The position numbers and the translations under genes are program-made. Positions 1 through 7,176 of a DNA stretch of 19,903 bases are shown in pieces (the stretch's first letter is position 1; each line of letters begins with the position of its first letter). Origin of the DNA: an uncultured Lachnospiraceae bacterium (GTDB lineage Bacteria > Bacillota > Clostridia > Lachnospirales > Lachnospiraceae); contig CAJTSD010000054.1 in the NCBI GenBank assembly GCA_910578795.1, positions 1 through 19,903 on the forward strand, in the 5' to 3' direction. The notes under the pieces were generated by a model that did no database searches, was not told where the DNA came from, and was given only the letters and a program-made list of their open reading frames with translations.

Positions 1-2
1 GT

Positions 3-845
3 TTACCATGCGTTCTTGTGACAAGTTATCCATATGAAGTCTTTGCAGGGAAGATTGTGAAGGAAGCGTATCCGGATAAAATCAAAATTATTTCGGGAAT
101 TAGAAATGCAACGGAAAATACTTATGAGGAATACATCGATTTTCGGGAATGTGTAGATGCGTATGTATGTGTCAGTTCGGATATTACGAGGGAAATGCTA
201 AAACGGGGAATTGAGGAGGAACGGGTACATACTATGATATGTCCGGTCAATTGCCCTCAAAATCTTGCACGGTTATATACAACTGAAAGAACAAAGCCCA
301 TTAGGCTGGGATATGCTGGAAGAATTGTTATCTCGCAGAAACGGATGGATCTGATGGAGAAGTTGATAGGGACTTTGGAGAAACGAAAAGTAAACTATTA
401 TTTTGAACTTGCCGGAGAAGGCGATTATCGGGATAAGATGCAGGAATTTATTGTTAGCGGACATTTACAGGAGAAGGTTAGACAGGTTGGGGTCTTGGAT
501 AAGCAAGGGATAGGCAGTTTTTGGAGAGATAAGGATATTTGTGTTAATATAGCGGATTTTGAGGGACGATCGCGTTCCATCGCGGAGGCTATGGCAAATG
601 GCGCAGTGCCGGTCGTGACGAATACTTCTGGTGTAAATGACGATATTCGCGACGGAGAAAATGGTTATATTGTTTCCATTGGAGATTATGAGACAATGGC
701 AGATAGAATAGAAGAACTCGAGAAAAATAGAATTTTGCTATCGGATAAGGGAAGGAAAGCACACATGGAGCTGAAAGAAAAATGCAGTATGGACAAGCAC
801 TATCAGTTTTGGAGGGAGTTGATACGCCGTGAGATGGGTGAATAA
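3..845 (+). CDS. Glycosyltransferase family 4 (5' end outside window)
   Basis: Likely transfers a sugar from an activated donor during surface glycan assembly in the cytoplasm. The reading frame is open to the left edge, and codons before the GTG at 18 read as plausible protein (PCVLVTSYPYEVFAG), so the gene probably starts upstream and the N-terminal acceptor domain is missing. What remains is mainly the C-terminal GT-B donor domain: a 'RLGYAGRI' strand opens it, and 'EGRSRSIAEAMANGAVPVV' followed by 'DGENGYIV' is the typical E-x7-E nucleotide-sugar binding signature of GT4 enzymes. It overlaps the next gene by 17 bases, which implies translational coupling in a glycan operon. The sugar and acceptor cannot be told from sequence. 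Family call is firm; the precise role is unknown. Confidence 0.85.
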   Translation, partial: LPCVLVTSYPYEVFAGKIVKEAYPDKIKIISGIRNATENTYEEYIDFRECVDAYVCVSSDITREMLKRGIEEERVHTMICPVNCPQNLARLYTTERTKPIRLGYAGRIVISQKRMDLMEKLIGTLEKRKVNYYFELAGEGDYRDKMQEFIVSGHLQEKVRQVGVLDKQGIGSFWRDKDICVNIADFEGRSRSIAEAMANGAVPVVTNTSGVNDDIRDGENGYIVSIGDYETMADRIEELEKNRILLSDKGRKAHMELKEKCSMDKHYQFWRELIRREMGE

Positions 846-1992
846 AGGAGAAGAGCTGAAGACATATCAGTTGCAACAGCCAAAGTTGGAAAGCTTTTAT
901 GTATTTGGTGCGGGAGACATCGGACGCGGTTTGTATGTAACCTTATCTCATTTTCAAATGTTTGCCGGATTTATTGATAACAATGCGCAAAAGCAAAACA
1001 ATGGTTTTTGTGGGCAGCCGGTACACTCCTATCAATGGTTTTTGGAAAATGGGAAAGATGGCACGCTGGTTATTGCTGCCAATGAGGCAAATGAAGCGGA
1101 GATAAGCAAGCAACTTCAGGAAAATGACTGTAAATATTATTTGTCCGGAATTTTCCTGCATAAGATACTGCCTTTGTTGCTGCTACAAAAGAAGGATCTT
1201 TTATTTATGAATTTGGCTCAAATTTGTGTGACAGAGCGATGTACATTAAAGTGTGCCAAATGTGCGCACGGTTGTTGGGCAGTAAGTAAACATGCGGAGG
1301 ATATGAAACCGGAAGAAGTTTATGTTTCTGCGGACTCTTTCTTTTCAAAGATTGACTATATTCACGAATTTGTCCTAATTGGTGGAGAACCTTTGTTGTA
1401 TCGTCATTTGAAAGAGGCGGTGGAATATATTGGGGAAAAATACCGCGACAAGATGGGTACCTTTAGTATTACAACAAATGGAACGATTACGCCGGATCAT
1501 GCTTTGCTGGATTGTTGTAAGAAGCATCAGGTATTTTTCAGAATATCCAATTATGTGAAAGCCATTCCGGCTTTACAGGGGCAGTATGATAATTTGGAAA
1601 AGATACTCTCGGAGGCGGGGATTGATTATTATCTTGGAAAGGCTGAGGAAGTATGGTGGGACTATGGTTTTTCAGATATATTGCAGCAGGAGAGTGCAGA
1701 GCAGCTGATACAGAAATTTGATCAATGTATGACGCCCTGCAGGGAAACGAGAAACGGAAAGCTTTATTATTGTGTGATGGCGAGAACTGTGTCGGATAAT
1801 TTGGGATATCATATCGGAGAAGACGATTTTTTGGATTTGGGTTCCTTGCCGGAAGGCGATTTGGGGAAACGTATTCTGTTGGAATACAATTTGGGATACT
1901 CTGAAAAGGGGTATTTGGAAATGTGTGCAAAATGCCGTGGAAGGGATTGCAGGAATTATCCCGTTGCGGCTGCTGAACAATTGAGGGGATAG
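829..1992 (+). CDS. Radical SAM protein with N-terminal Rossmann-like domain
   Basis: Predicted radical S-adenosylmethionine enzyme. The cluster motif CxxxCxxC is visible as C138, C142 and C145 (CTLKCAKC), followed by a GGEP-type strand ('LIGGEPLL') that binds SAM in this family. Two further cysteine groups near the C-terminus (CMTPCR...YYC and CAKCRGRDC) suggest an auxiliary iron-sulfur cluster of the SPASM/twitch kind. Residues about 22-110 form a separate Rossmann-like module with GAGDIGRG and a following acidic 'FIDNN', resembling the modules in the next two genes. The GTG at 829 is used because a GGAGGG motif lies 12 bases upstream and no ATG is available before the Rossmann fold; a nearby alternative start is possible. 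Its place between glycosyltransferases suggests modification of a glycan or its precursor. The substrate is unknown. Confidence 0.8.
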   Translation: MRWVNKGEELKTYQLQQPKLESFYVFGAGDIGRGLYVTLSHFQMFAGFIDNNAQKQNNGFCGQPVHSYQWFLENGKDGTLVIAANEANEAEISKQLQENDCKYYLSGIFLHKILPLLLLQKKDLLFMNLAQICVTERCTLKCAKCAHGCWAVSKHAEDMKPEEVYVSADSFFSKIDYIHEFVLIGGEPLLYRHLKEAVEYIGEKYRDKMGTFSITTNGTITPDHALLDCCKKHQVFFRISNYVKAIPALQGQYDNLEKILSEAGIDYYLGKAEEVWWDYGFSDILQQESAEQLIQKFDQCMTPCRETRNGKLYYCVMARTVSDNLGYHIGEDDFLDLGSLPEGDLGKRILLEYNLGYSEKGYLEMCAKCRGRDCRNYPVAAAEQLRG

Positions 1993-1996
1993 TAAT

Positions 1997-3139
1997 ATGA
2001 TCAGTGTAATTGTGCCAATTTACAATACGTTAAAATATTTGGAGCAGTGTGTCGGGAGTATTTTAAATCAGACCTATAGGGATTTGGAAATCATTCTTGT
2101 GGATGACGGCTCTTCATATTTTTGTGGGAAAGCCTGCGACGAATATGGGATTCGGGATAGTAGGATTAAAGTGATACATAAGGAAAATGGCGGTTCAACA
2201 AGCGCCAGGAAAGCGGGATTGGAAATTGCTAATGGAGATTTTGTCAGCTTTGTGGATGGGGATGACTGGATAGAGCCTTATTATTATGAAAAGATGGTAT
2301 CGGCACAGGAAAAAACAGGTGCGGATATGGTTTTGTCAGGGCATTTTCATGATATCGGGAAGGATAGCAGAAAGGTAAAGGATAACTTTCCAACAGGGGT
2401 ATATACAAGGGAACAACTTCTTCCGGCGTTGCTTTATGCAGGGCAGTTTTTTGAATATGGCATTCAGCCGCATATGGTTACAAAGTTATTTAAAAGAGAA
2501 ATCCTTAGAAAGACGCAGATGTGCGTTGATGATCATATCGTTATGGGAGAAGATGCGGCAGTTGTCTACCCCAGTGTATTGGAGGCGGAAAAGATAGTTG
2601 TTCTGGATGTATGTGCGTATCATTATGTACAGCATCCGGACAGCATGACGAAAAGGGAACGGGAAGATAAAGAAGACATATACGGATTGCTTTTTGCGCA
2701 TTTGGAGAAATCGTTCAAAGAAAAAAATGTATGGGAAATCATGAAACCGCAGCTGCGGCAATATAGGAAATATCTGCTGTGTATGCATCAAATCTCCTAT
2801 TTTGATGAGAAAGTGTTAGTACCTTACGGGGGAATTGCAGGGGGGAGTAAGGTAGTTATTTATGGCGCAGGTGTATTAGGGCAGAAAATACACAGATATC
2901 TTATGAGGAAAAAGGAAATCAGTATTGTTTTGTGGCTGGATCAAAAGTATGAAATTTACAGAGAAAAGGGATTGGCTGTAGATGCTCCGAATGAAATTCT
3001 GAAGGTTCCGGAATATGATTTTATTTTGATAGCCAATACAGTACAGAGCACAGCTGAAACGATTAGGCACTATTTGGTTGATAATGGGATAGATGATCGG
3101 AAAATATTGTGGTTTTCAGAAGAGTTTAGAAGAGCCTGA
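1997..3139 (+). CDS. Glycosyltransferase family 2 with C-terminal Rossmann-like domain
   Basis: Predicted inverting GT-A glycosyltransferase. The N-terminus has the classic GT2 pattern: 'ISVIVPIYN', then 'SILNQTYRDLEIILVDDGS', then 'SFVDGDDWIEP', where the DGD motif coordinates the metal and the nucleotide-sugar. The GT domain occupies about residues 1-215. A linker follows, and residues about 280-380 form a distinct Rossmann-like module starting 'VVIYGAGVLGQKI' with an acidic 'WLDQK' at the end of the second strand. The start ATG lies only 4 bases after the radical SAM stop and has a GAGGGG site. The fusion is unusual for a plain GT2, whose catalytic part normally stands alone or is followed by membrane helices. 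The sugar donor cannot be predicted. Confidence 0.88.
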   Translation: MISVIVPIYNTLKYLEQCVGSILNQTYRDLEIILVDDGSSYFCGKACDEYGIRDSRIKVIHKENGGSTSARKAGLEIANGDFVSFVDGDDWIEPYYYEKMVSAQEKTGADMVLSGHFHDIGKDSRKVKDNFPTGVYTREQLLPALLYAGQFFEYGIQPHMVTKLFKREILRKTQMCVDDHIVMGEDAAVVYPSVLEAEKIVVLDVCAYHYVQHPDSMTKREREDKEDIYGLLFAHLEKSFKEKNVWEIMKPQLRQYRKYLLCMHQISYFDEKVLVPYGGIAGGSKVVIYGAGVLGQKIHRYLMRKKEISIVLWLDQKYEIYREKGLAVDAPNEILKVPEYDFILIANTVQSTAETIRHYLVDNGIDDRKILWFSEEFRRA

Positions 3140-3175
3140 GAAATCTTTAGAATTATAGGAGATAGAGAGATAGTA

Positions 3176-5239
3176 GTGTTTGATTTGCAGATGATATTAT
3201 CAGAATACAAGGGTTGTAAAATTGCGATATATGGATTGGGCATAGAAACGGAACGGATTCTCGGTGAGATTGGAGAGGCATTTCAGGTAGTAGGGCTGTT
3301 GGATAGTTATCAGAGTAGCGGAAATCTGTATGGGAAACCAATCATTTCTATGGGATTTGCAGTGGAAGAGTCAGTCAATCTGATTTTAGTAGCGGCACGT
3401 CCAGGCTCATGCCGTGCGATAGCGAGGCGGATTGGTGGTATCTGTCGGGAAAAACAGATTGCTTTGTTTGATATAAGGGGCAACGACCTCTGTGATTTGC
3501 GGCGTGTTGTATATAATTTTAAAGAGGTATCAGGCTATACAAAGAGTCAGGTGATGCAAAAAGCTTCAACATATGATGTCATAAGTTTTGACTTGTTTGA
3601 TACACTGATTATGCGTAAGGTATTGTTTCAGTCGGATGTATTTGAATTGGTGAACGACAGGTTGAAACAGCATGGGATTATAATTGAAGACTTTCCGGCA
3701 AAACGGATGGCAAGTGAAAAGGAGTTATCTAGAGAGCGTTCGCCGAAGCTTTTTGAGATTTATTCCCATATGAGGCATACATATGGTGTGGCTGAAATTG
3801 AGCCAGAGCAGATGGCTGTGATGGAATGGGAAATCGACTGCGGGCTGCTGGTTCCGCGCAGGGAGGTCTGTAGGTTGCTTTCAGATTTGGAGAGACAGGG
3901 GAAGAAAATCTATATTGTGTCCGATTCCTATTATAATAAAAAGCAGATTGTACGTATATTGAAACAGTGTGGTATTACGCGCTATACGGATATTTTTGTT
4001 TCCTGTGAATACGGAAAGGGTAAATTACAGGGACTTTTTTGGGAATTTAAGGAGGCGACGGATGCATGGTCATACTGCCATATTGGAGATGATGTAGTGG
4101 CGGATGTGGAGTATGCAGAAAAAAACGGCATCAGTACCTGCCGGCTTTACAATGGAATAGATTTTCTTGAGCAGACTGGGTATATGGGATTGTGGGATTA
4201 TACGCAATGCCTGGCGGACAGAATCAAAATTGGCATGTTTGTGGCAAATATTTTCAACAGCCCGTTCCAGTTTGAGTCAGAGGAGTGTCAGATTGCTGTT
4301 TCTGCGGCGTATGATATCGGTTATATCTTTTTTGCGCCTATGATTTGTGATTTTGTTCTGTGGTTTCGTGAACAGGCAGATAAATACCAGCTTGAAAATA
4401 TTCTTTTTTGTGCTAGAGATGGCTATTTGGTCAAGCAGTTGTATGATGAACTCTGTAATCAGATTTCTTCTGTTTATTTCCTGACATCACGGATGGCAGC
4501 GATTCGGGCAGGTATGGAGAGTGAGGAAGATATCAAGTACGTGGAGAGTATGAAGTTCAGCGGAAGCTTGTTTAGACAACTCGAGGAGAGGTTTGGAATT
4601 CAGGTAGATACAAAGAAACAGGAGAACGTGAGGACAGGATTACAGGATTATCAGCAGGAGATTTTGAAGCGGGCGGCTATAAACAGAAAGAATTATGATA
4701 CATATATTGAGCAGTTGGATATAAAAAAGGGTACAACAGGTTTCTTTGATTTTGTGGCGAAGGGTACGACTCAGATGTATATTGGCAGGCTGATGGAGCA
4801 GCATTTGAAAGGGATATATTTTTTGCGTCTGGATCAGGAACAGATGAAGGGAACGGATTTAGATATTATTTCTTTCTATGACACAGAAGAGATGAATAAC
4901 AGCGTGATTTTTCGAGACTATTATATTCTAGAGACAATGCTGACGGCTCCCATGCCTTCGGTTAAGGAATTTGACGGAAATGGAAGACCGGTGTATGCAG
5001 AAGAAACTCGTAAAGAAAGTGATATCAGATGCTTTCAGGAGGCACAGGAAGGGATTAGGGGATACTTTAGGGAATATTTGAAGTTGTGCCCCATATCTGC
5101 CAGAAAGATTAATAAGAATTTGGATGAGCTCCTTTTGTCATTAGTACATGGGATAGAAATCACGGATTCGGATTTTTTAAATTTAAAGGTAGAAGATCCG
5201 TTTTTTAATCGTATGACAGACATGACAGATATAATATAA
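3176..5239 (+). CDS. COG5610-like HAD-superfamily glycan-locus protein
   Basis: Large three-part protein. Residues about 12-105 are a Rossmann-like module (IAIYGLGIETERI, then GLLDSYQ). Residues about 133-340 are a HAD domain: motif I 'VISFDLFDTLIMR' with nucleophile candidate D139, motif II 'IYIVSDSYY', and motifs III/IV around 'GKGKLQG' and 'HIGDDVVADVEYA'. The remaining part contains 'ILFCARDGYLVKQLYDEL' and 'YFLTSRMAAIRAG', which match what I recall of the C-terminus of the COG5610 'predicted HAD hydrolase' family common in polysaccharide clusters. The HAD core residues look intact, so phosphatase or phosphotransfer activity is plausible, but the substrate is unknown. GTG start chosen, with AGGAG about 14 bases upstream; it is 36 bases after the GT2 gene. 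Confidence 0.75.
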   Translation: MFDLQMILSEYKGCKIAIYGLGIETERILGEIGEAFQVVGLLDSYQSSGNLYGKPIISMGFAVEESVNLILVAARPGSCRAIARRIGGICREKQIALFDIRGNDLCDLRRVVYNFKEVSGYTKSQVMQKASTYDVISFDLFDTLIMRKVLFQSDVFELVNDRLKQHGIIIEDFPAKRMASEKELSRERSPKLFEIYSHMRHTYGVAEIEPEQMAVMEWEIDCGLLVPRREVCRLLSDLERQGKKIYIVSDSYYNKKQIVRILKQCGITRYTDIFVSCEYGKGKLQGLFWEFKEATDAWSYCHIGDDVVADVEYAEKNGISTCRLYNGIDFLEQTGYMGLWDYTQCLADRIKIGMFVANIFNSPFQFESEECQIAVSAAYDIGYIFFAPMICDFVLWFREQADKYQLENILFCARDGYLVKQLYDELCNQISSVYFLTSRMAAIRAGMESEEDIKYVESMKFSGSLFRQLEERFGIQVDTKKQENVRTGLQDYQQEILKRAAINRKNYDTYIEQLDIKKGTTGFFDFVAKGTTQMYIGRLMEQHLKGIYFLRLDQEQMKGTDLDIISFYDTEEMNNSVIFRDYYILETMLTAPMPSVKEFDGNGRPVYAEETRKESDIRCFQEAQEGIRGYFREYLKLCPISARKINKNLDELLLSLVHGIEITDSDFLNLKVEDPFFNRMTDMTDII

Positions 5240-5301
5240 AAAATTGGGTTTGATACTCAATGATTATCGAGTGGGGCAGCAATTATAAGGAGTTAACAAA
5301 G

Positions 5302-5985
5302 ATGGATTTTGAATTAACAGCATCAATGATGTGTGCTAATTACGGCAACTTGGAGAAAGAGGTAAAGGATTTGGAAAACGGCGGCATTGATTCCTTCCAT
5401 ATTGATATCATGGATGGACGTTTTGTACCGAACTTTGCGATGTCCCTGAATGACATGCGTTACATAGCTGCGGCGACGAAGAAGCCGCTTGACGTGCATT
5501 TGATGATCGAGCACCCGAACAACAACATTGAGCTTTTTTTGAACAGCTTGCGCAAAGGTGATACCGTCTACATTCATCCAGAGGCGGAATATCACCCTTC
5601 CACGACGCTGCAGAAAATCATCAATGCGGGAATGGTGCCGGGAATTGCAATTAATCCCGGAACGAGCGTGGAAACCGTGTTTGAGATGCTGCGTATCGTA
5701 AAAAAGGTGTTAGTCATGTCGGTAAACCCAGGCAACGCGGGGCAAATGTACCTGCCATATGTCGGAAAAAAGATAGACAGGCTGCTTCTGCTCAAGGAAG
5801 AGATGCATTTCAAGGCATATTGGGACGGAGCCTGTAGCGCGGATAAAATCCTTACGTTCGCACCAAAAGGGATGGACGGGTTTGTATTGGGGACTACGAT
5901 GCTTTTCGGGAAAAGTAAGCCTTACGGTGAAACGATAAAGGAGATACGTGATTATGGAGGGAATTTGGAACAGAAGAGAAATTAG
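5302..5985 (+). CDS. Ribulose-phosphate 3-epimerase family protein
   Basis: TIM-barrel pentose/hexulose-phosphate 3-epimerase homologue of 227 residues. The family metal-binding set is present: H33 and D35 in 'FHIDIMDGRFVPN', H66 in 'DVHLMIEHP', and D175 in 'AYWDGACS'. D35 and D175 would be the acid/base pair. The usual 'VDGGI/V' phosphate-binding loop is replaced by 'WDGACS', and the C-terminal 'VxGSxxF' strand reads 'FVLGTTMLFG', so this is a diverged paralogue rather than a standard housekeeping enzyme. Start is the ATG with AAGGAG 9 bases upstream; an in-frame ATG at 5260 has no ribosome site. It sits just before a cytidylyltransferase gene, which suggests it makes a pentulose phosphate for a CDP-linked glycan precursor (inference). 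Confidence 0.82.
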   Translation: MDFELTASMMCANYGNLEKEVKDLENGGIDSFHIDIMDGRFVPNFAMSLNDMRYIAAATKKPLDVHLMIEHPNNNIELFLNSLRKGDTVYIHPEAEYHPSTTLQKIINAGMVPGIAINPGTSVETVFEMLRIVKKVLVMSVNPGNAGQMYLPYVGKKIDRLLLLKEEMHFKAYWDGACSADKILTFAPKGMDGFVLGTTMLFGKSKPYGETIKEIRDYGGNLEQKRN

Positions 5986-6005
5986 GGTTTGAGGAGGCAT
6001 AACTA

Positions 6006-6716
6006 GTGAATGTAGCGGTAATTTTGGCGGGCGGCAGGGGAGAACGCATGGGGCTTGACATTCCGAAGCAGTATTATGAAGTGGATGGAAAACCTGTTAT
6101 TTTATACTGCTTACATACTTTCCTTATGCATGAGGAAATTGATGCGGTGCAGATTGTAGCGGATGAAATATGGCAGGAGTATATCATGCAACAGCTTTTA
6201 GTCCTGTCGGACAGGGACAAATTCAAGGGATTTTCTGCGCCAGGGGAAAACAGGCAGCTATCAGTATATCATGCGCTTACAGATATTCGTGAGTATGCGT
6301 TGGATGATGATTTCGTGATAGTCCATGACGCGGCGCGTCCTTGCGTGACAGCCGATCAGATCACAGATTGCCTGATAGCGGCGAAAGAGCATGACGGCGC
6401 ACTTCCTGTGCTTCCGATGAAAGATACTGTCTATCTTAGCGAGGATGGAAAGGTGGTATCTTCCTTACTAAATAGGGGAATGATTTTTGCCGGACAGGCA
6501 CCGGAAGTATTTCTGTTTGGCAGGTATTATGAGGTAAACAGGGTACTTCTGCCAGATAAAATTTTGGAAATTAACGGCTCGGCGGAGCCTGCAGTCATGG
6601 CAGGAATGGACATTGCCATGATACCGGGAGATGAGGGCAATTTTAAGATTACAACAGCGGCGGATCTGAAGAAGTTTGAACAGATACAGAGGAAAGGTAA
6701 GGGAGTAAGAAAATGA
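6006..6716 (+). CDS. IspD/TarI-family cytidylyltransferase
   Basis: Predicted enzyme that joins CTP to a polyol- or sugar-phosphate, giving a CDP-linked product. The N-terminal nucleotide-binding signature 'ILAGGRGERMGLDIPKQY' is present, followed by 'IVHDAARPCVT' and the C-terminal 'NFKITTAADLKKFE'. All are shared by IspD (methylerythritol phosphate pathway) and TarI (ribitol-5-phosphate). At 236 residues the length is normal. The GTG start has GAGGAGG 8 bases upstream. Being directly after an epimerase homologue in a glycan locus favours a TarI-like role in a CDP-polyol or CDP-sugar precursor rather than isoprenoid synthesis, but sequence alone does not exclude IspD. Its TGA stop overlaps an ATG (ATGA) that opens a truncated ORF. 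Confidence 0.85.
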   Translation: MNVAVILAGGRGERMGLDIPKQYYEVDGKPVILYCLHTFLMHEEIDAVQIVADEIWQEYIMQQLLVLSDRDKFKGFSAPGENRQLSVYHALTDIREYALDDDFVIVHDAARPCVTADQITDCLIAAKEHDGALPVLPMKDTVYLSEDGKVVSSLLNRGMIFAGQAPEVFLFGRYYEVNRVLLPDKILEINGSAEPAVMAGMDIAMIPGDEGNFKITTAADLKKFEQIQRKGKGVRK

Positions 6717-6745
6717 AAGCATGGGTATTGCTTGGAACTGGGAAA
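6713..6745 (+). pseudogene. 5' stub of a zinc-type (MDR) dehydrogenase gene
   Basis: An ATG overlaps the cytidylyltransferase stop as ATGA and has a proper GGGAG site 7 bases upstream, as expected for the next operon gene. The first residues read MKAWVLLGTGK, the usual opening of medium-chain, zinc-type alcohol/polyol dehydrogenases. After about ten codons similarity ends: the frame enters a perfect hairpin and then runs antisense to an unrelated minus-strand gene, stopping at 6875. A TarJ-like reductase is the partner expected for an epimerase/TarI pair, so this is probably a remnant left by a deletion or replacement. The family call rests on very few residues. Confidence 0.45.
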
Positions 6746-6767
6746 TCCTGCGTAGTGCAGGATTTCC
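6741..6767. terminator. Perfect 11-bp stem-loop, possible terminator of the minus-strand gene
   Basis: GGAAATCCTGC, a 5-base loop, then GCAGGATTTCC. It begins six bases beyond the stop of the minus-strand gene at 6774 and lies just after the dehydrogenase stub on the + strand. No clear T-tract follows on either strand, so intrinsic termination is uncertain. Confidence 0.5.
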
Positions 6768-6773
6768 GCGGCT

Positions 6774-7046
6774 TTATGCGTCATGCACGTCGCCGTATTT
6801 TGTCATGTTTCCGATGGTGTTTTGGAATTTTGTTTCGCGTTCTGCCGTCACTTCGCTTGCCAAATCCATGTATTTGATAAAGATTTCTTCGACGCTTGTC
6901 CCTTTTTCTTTTGCGATTTCTTCCATAATGGGTCTGACTTTTTCCAACTGGAACGAAACCTGCGTTTTCTGCGGATCAAAATCTTTTAAAACCTTATCGG
7001 CATATTCGTTGATGCGGTCAAGTATCTGTTTGTCTTCTGATGTCAT
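6774..7046 (-). CDS. Small conserved-looking hypothetical protein, 90 aa
   Basis: I do not recognise a family. The protein is soluble, highly charged and mostly helical in appearance, with no membrane segment, signal peptide or cysteines. It starts MTSEDKQILDRI and contains an 'EIAKEKGTSVEEIFIKYMDLASE' stretch that could form a small helix-turn-helix-like or helical hairpin unit, but this is weak. The ATG at 7046 is chosen because AGGAAG lies about 7 bases upstream; a TTG at 7070 in the same frame has no ribosome site. A good promoter (7094-7122) precedes it. It reads opposite to the upstream glycan locus and lies exactly where that locus breaks off. Confidence 0.7.
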   Translation of the reverse strand: MTSEDKQILDRINEYADKVLKDFDPQKTQVSFQLEKVRPIMEEIAKEKGTSVEEIFIKYMDLASEVTAERETKFQNTIGNMTKYGDVHDA

Positions 7047-7093
7047 GTTTGTTCTTCCTTTCTTTTTCAATTTTTTAAAATAATATTAATTTT

Positions 7094-7122
7094 ACTATAT
7101 CACGATAAGGTCAGCTTGTCAA
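7094..7122 (-). promoter_or_regulatory. Promoter of the 90-aa gene
   Basis: On the minus strand: TTGACA (complement of 7117-7122), a 17-base spacer and TATAGT (complement of 7094-7099). The -35 overlaps the -35 of the divergent + strand promoter. Confidence 0.7.
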
Positions 7123-7144
7123 AGGAGGGAAAACACGGTAGAAT
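7116..7144 (+). promoter_or_regulatory. Promoter of the DUF1015 gene
   Basis: TTGTCA at 7116-7121, a 17-base spacer and TAGAAT at 7139-7144, about 32 bases before the start codon. Five of the six -35 bases are shared with the divergent minus-strand promoter. Confidence 0.7.
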
Positions 7145-7176
7145 AAGTTTAAGGAACATTCAGAAAGGAGAATTTT

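Noticed and set aside
6721..7083. A 120-residue + strand ORF over the 90-aa minus-strand gene
   Set aside because: No ribosome site, unusual Cys/Phe-rich composition, and it mirrors the better supported minus-strand gene with its own promoter and AGGAAG site.
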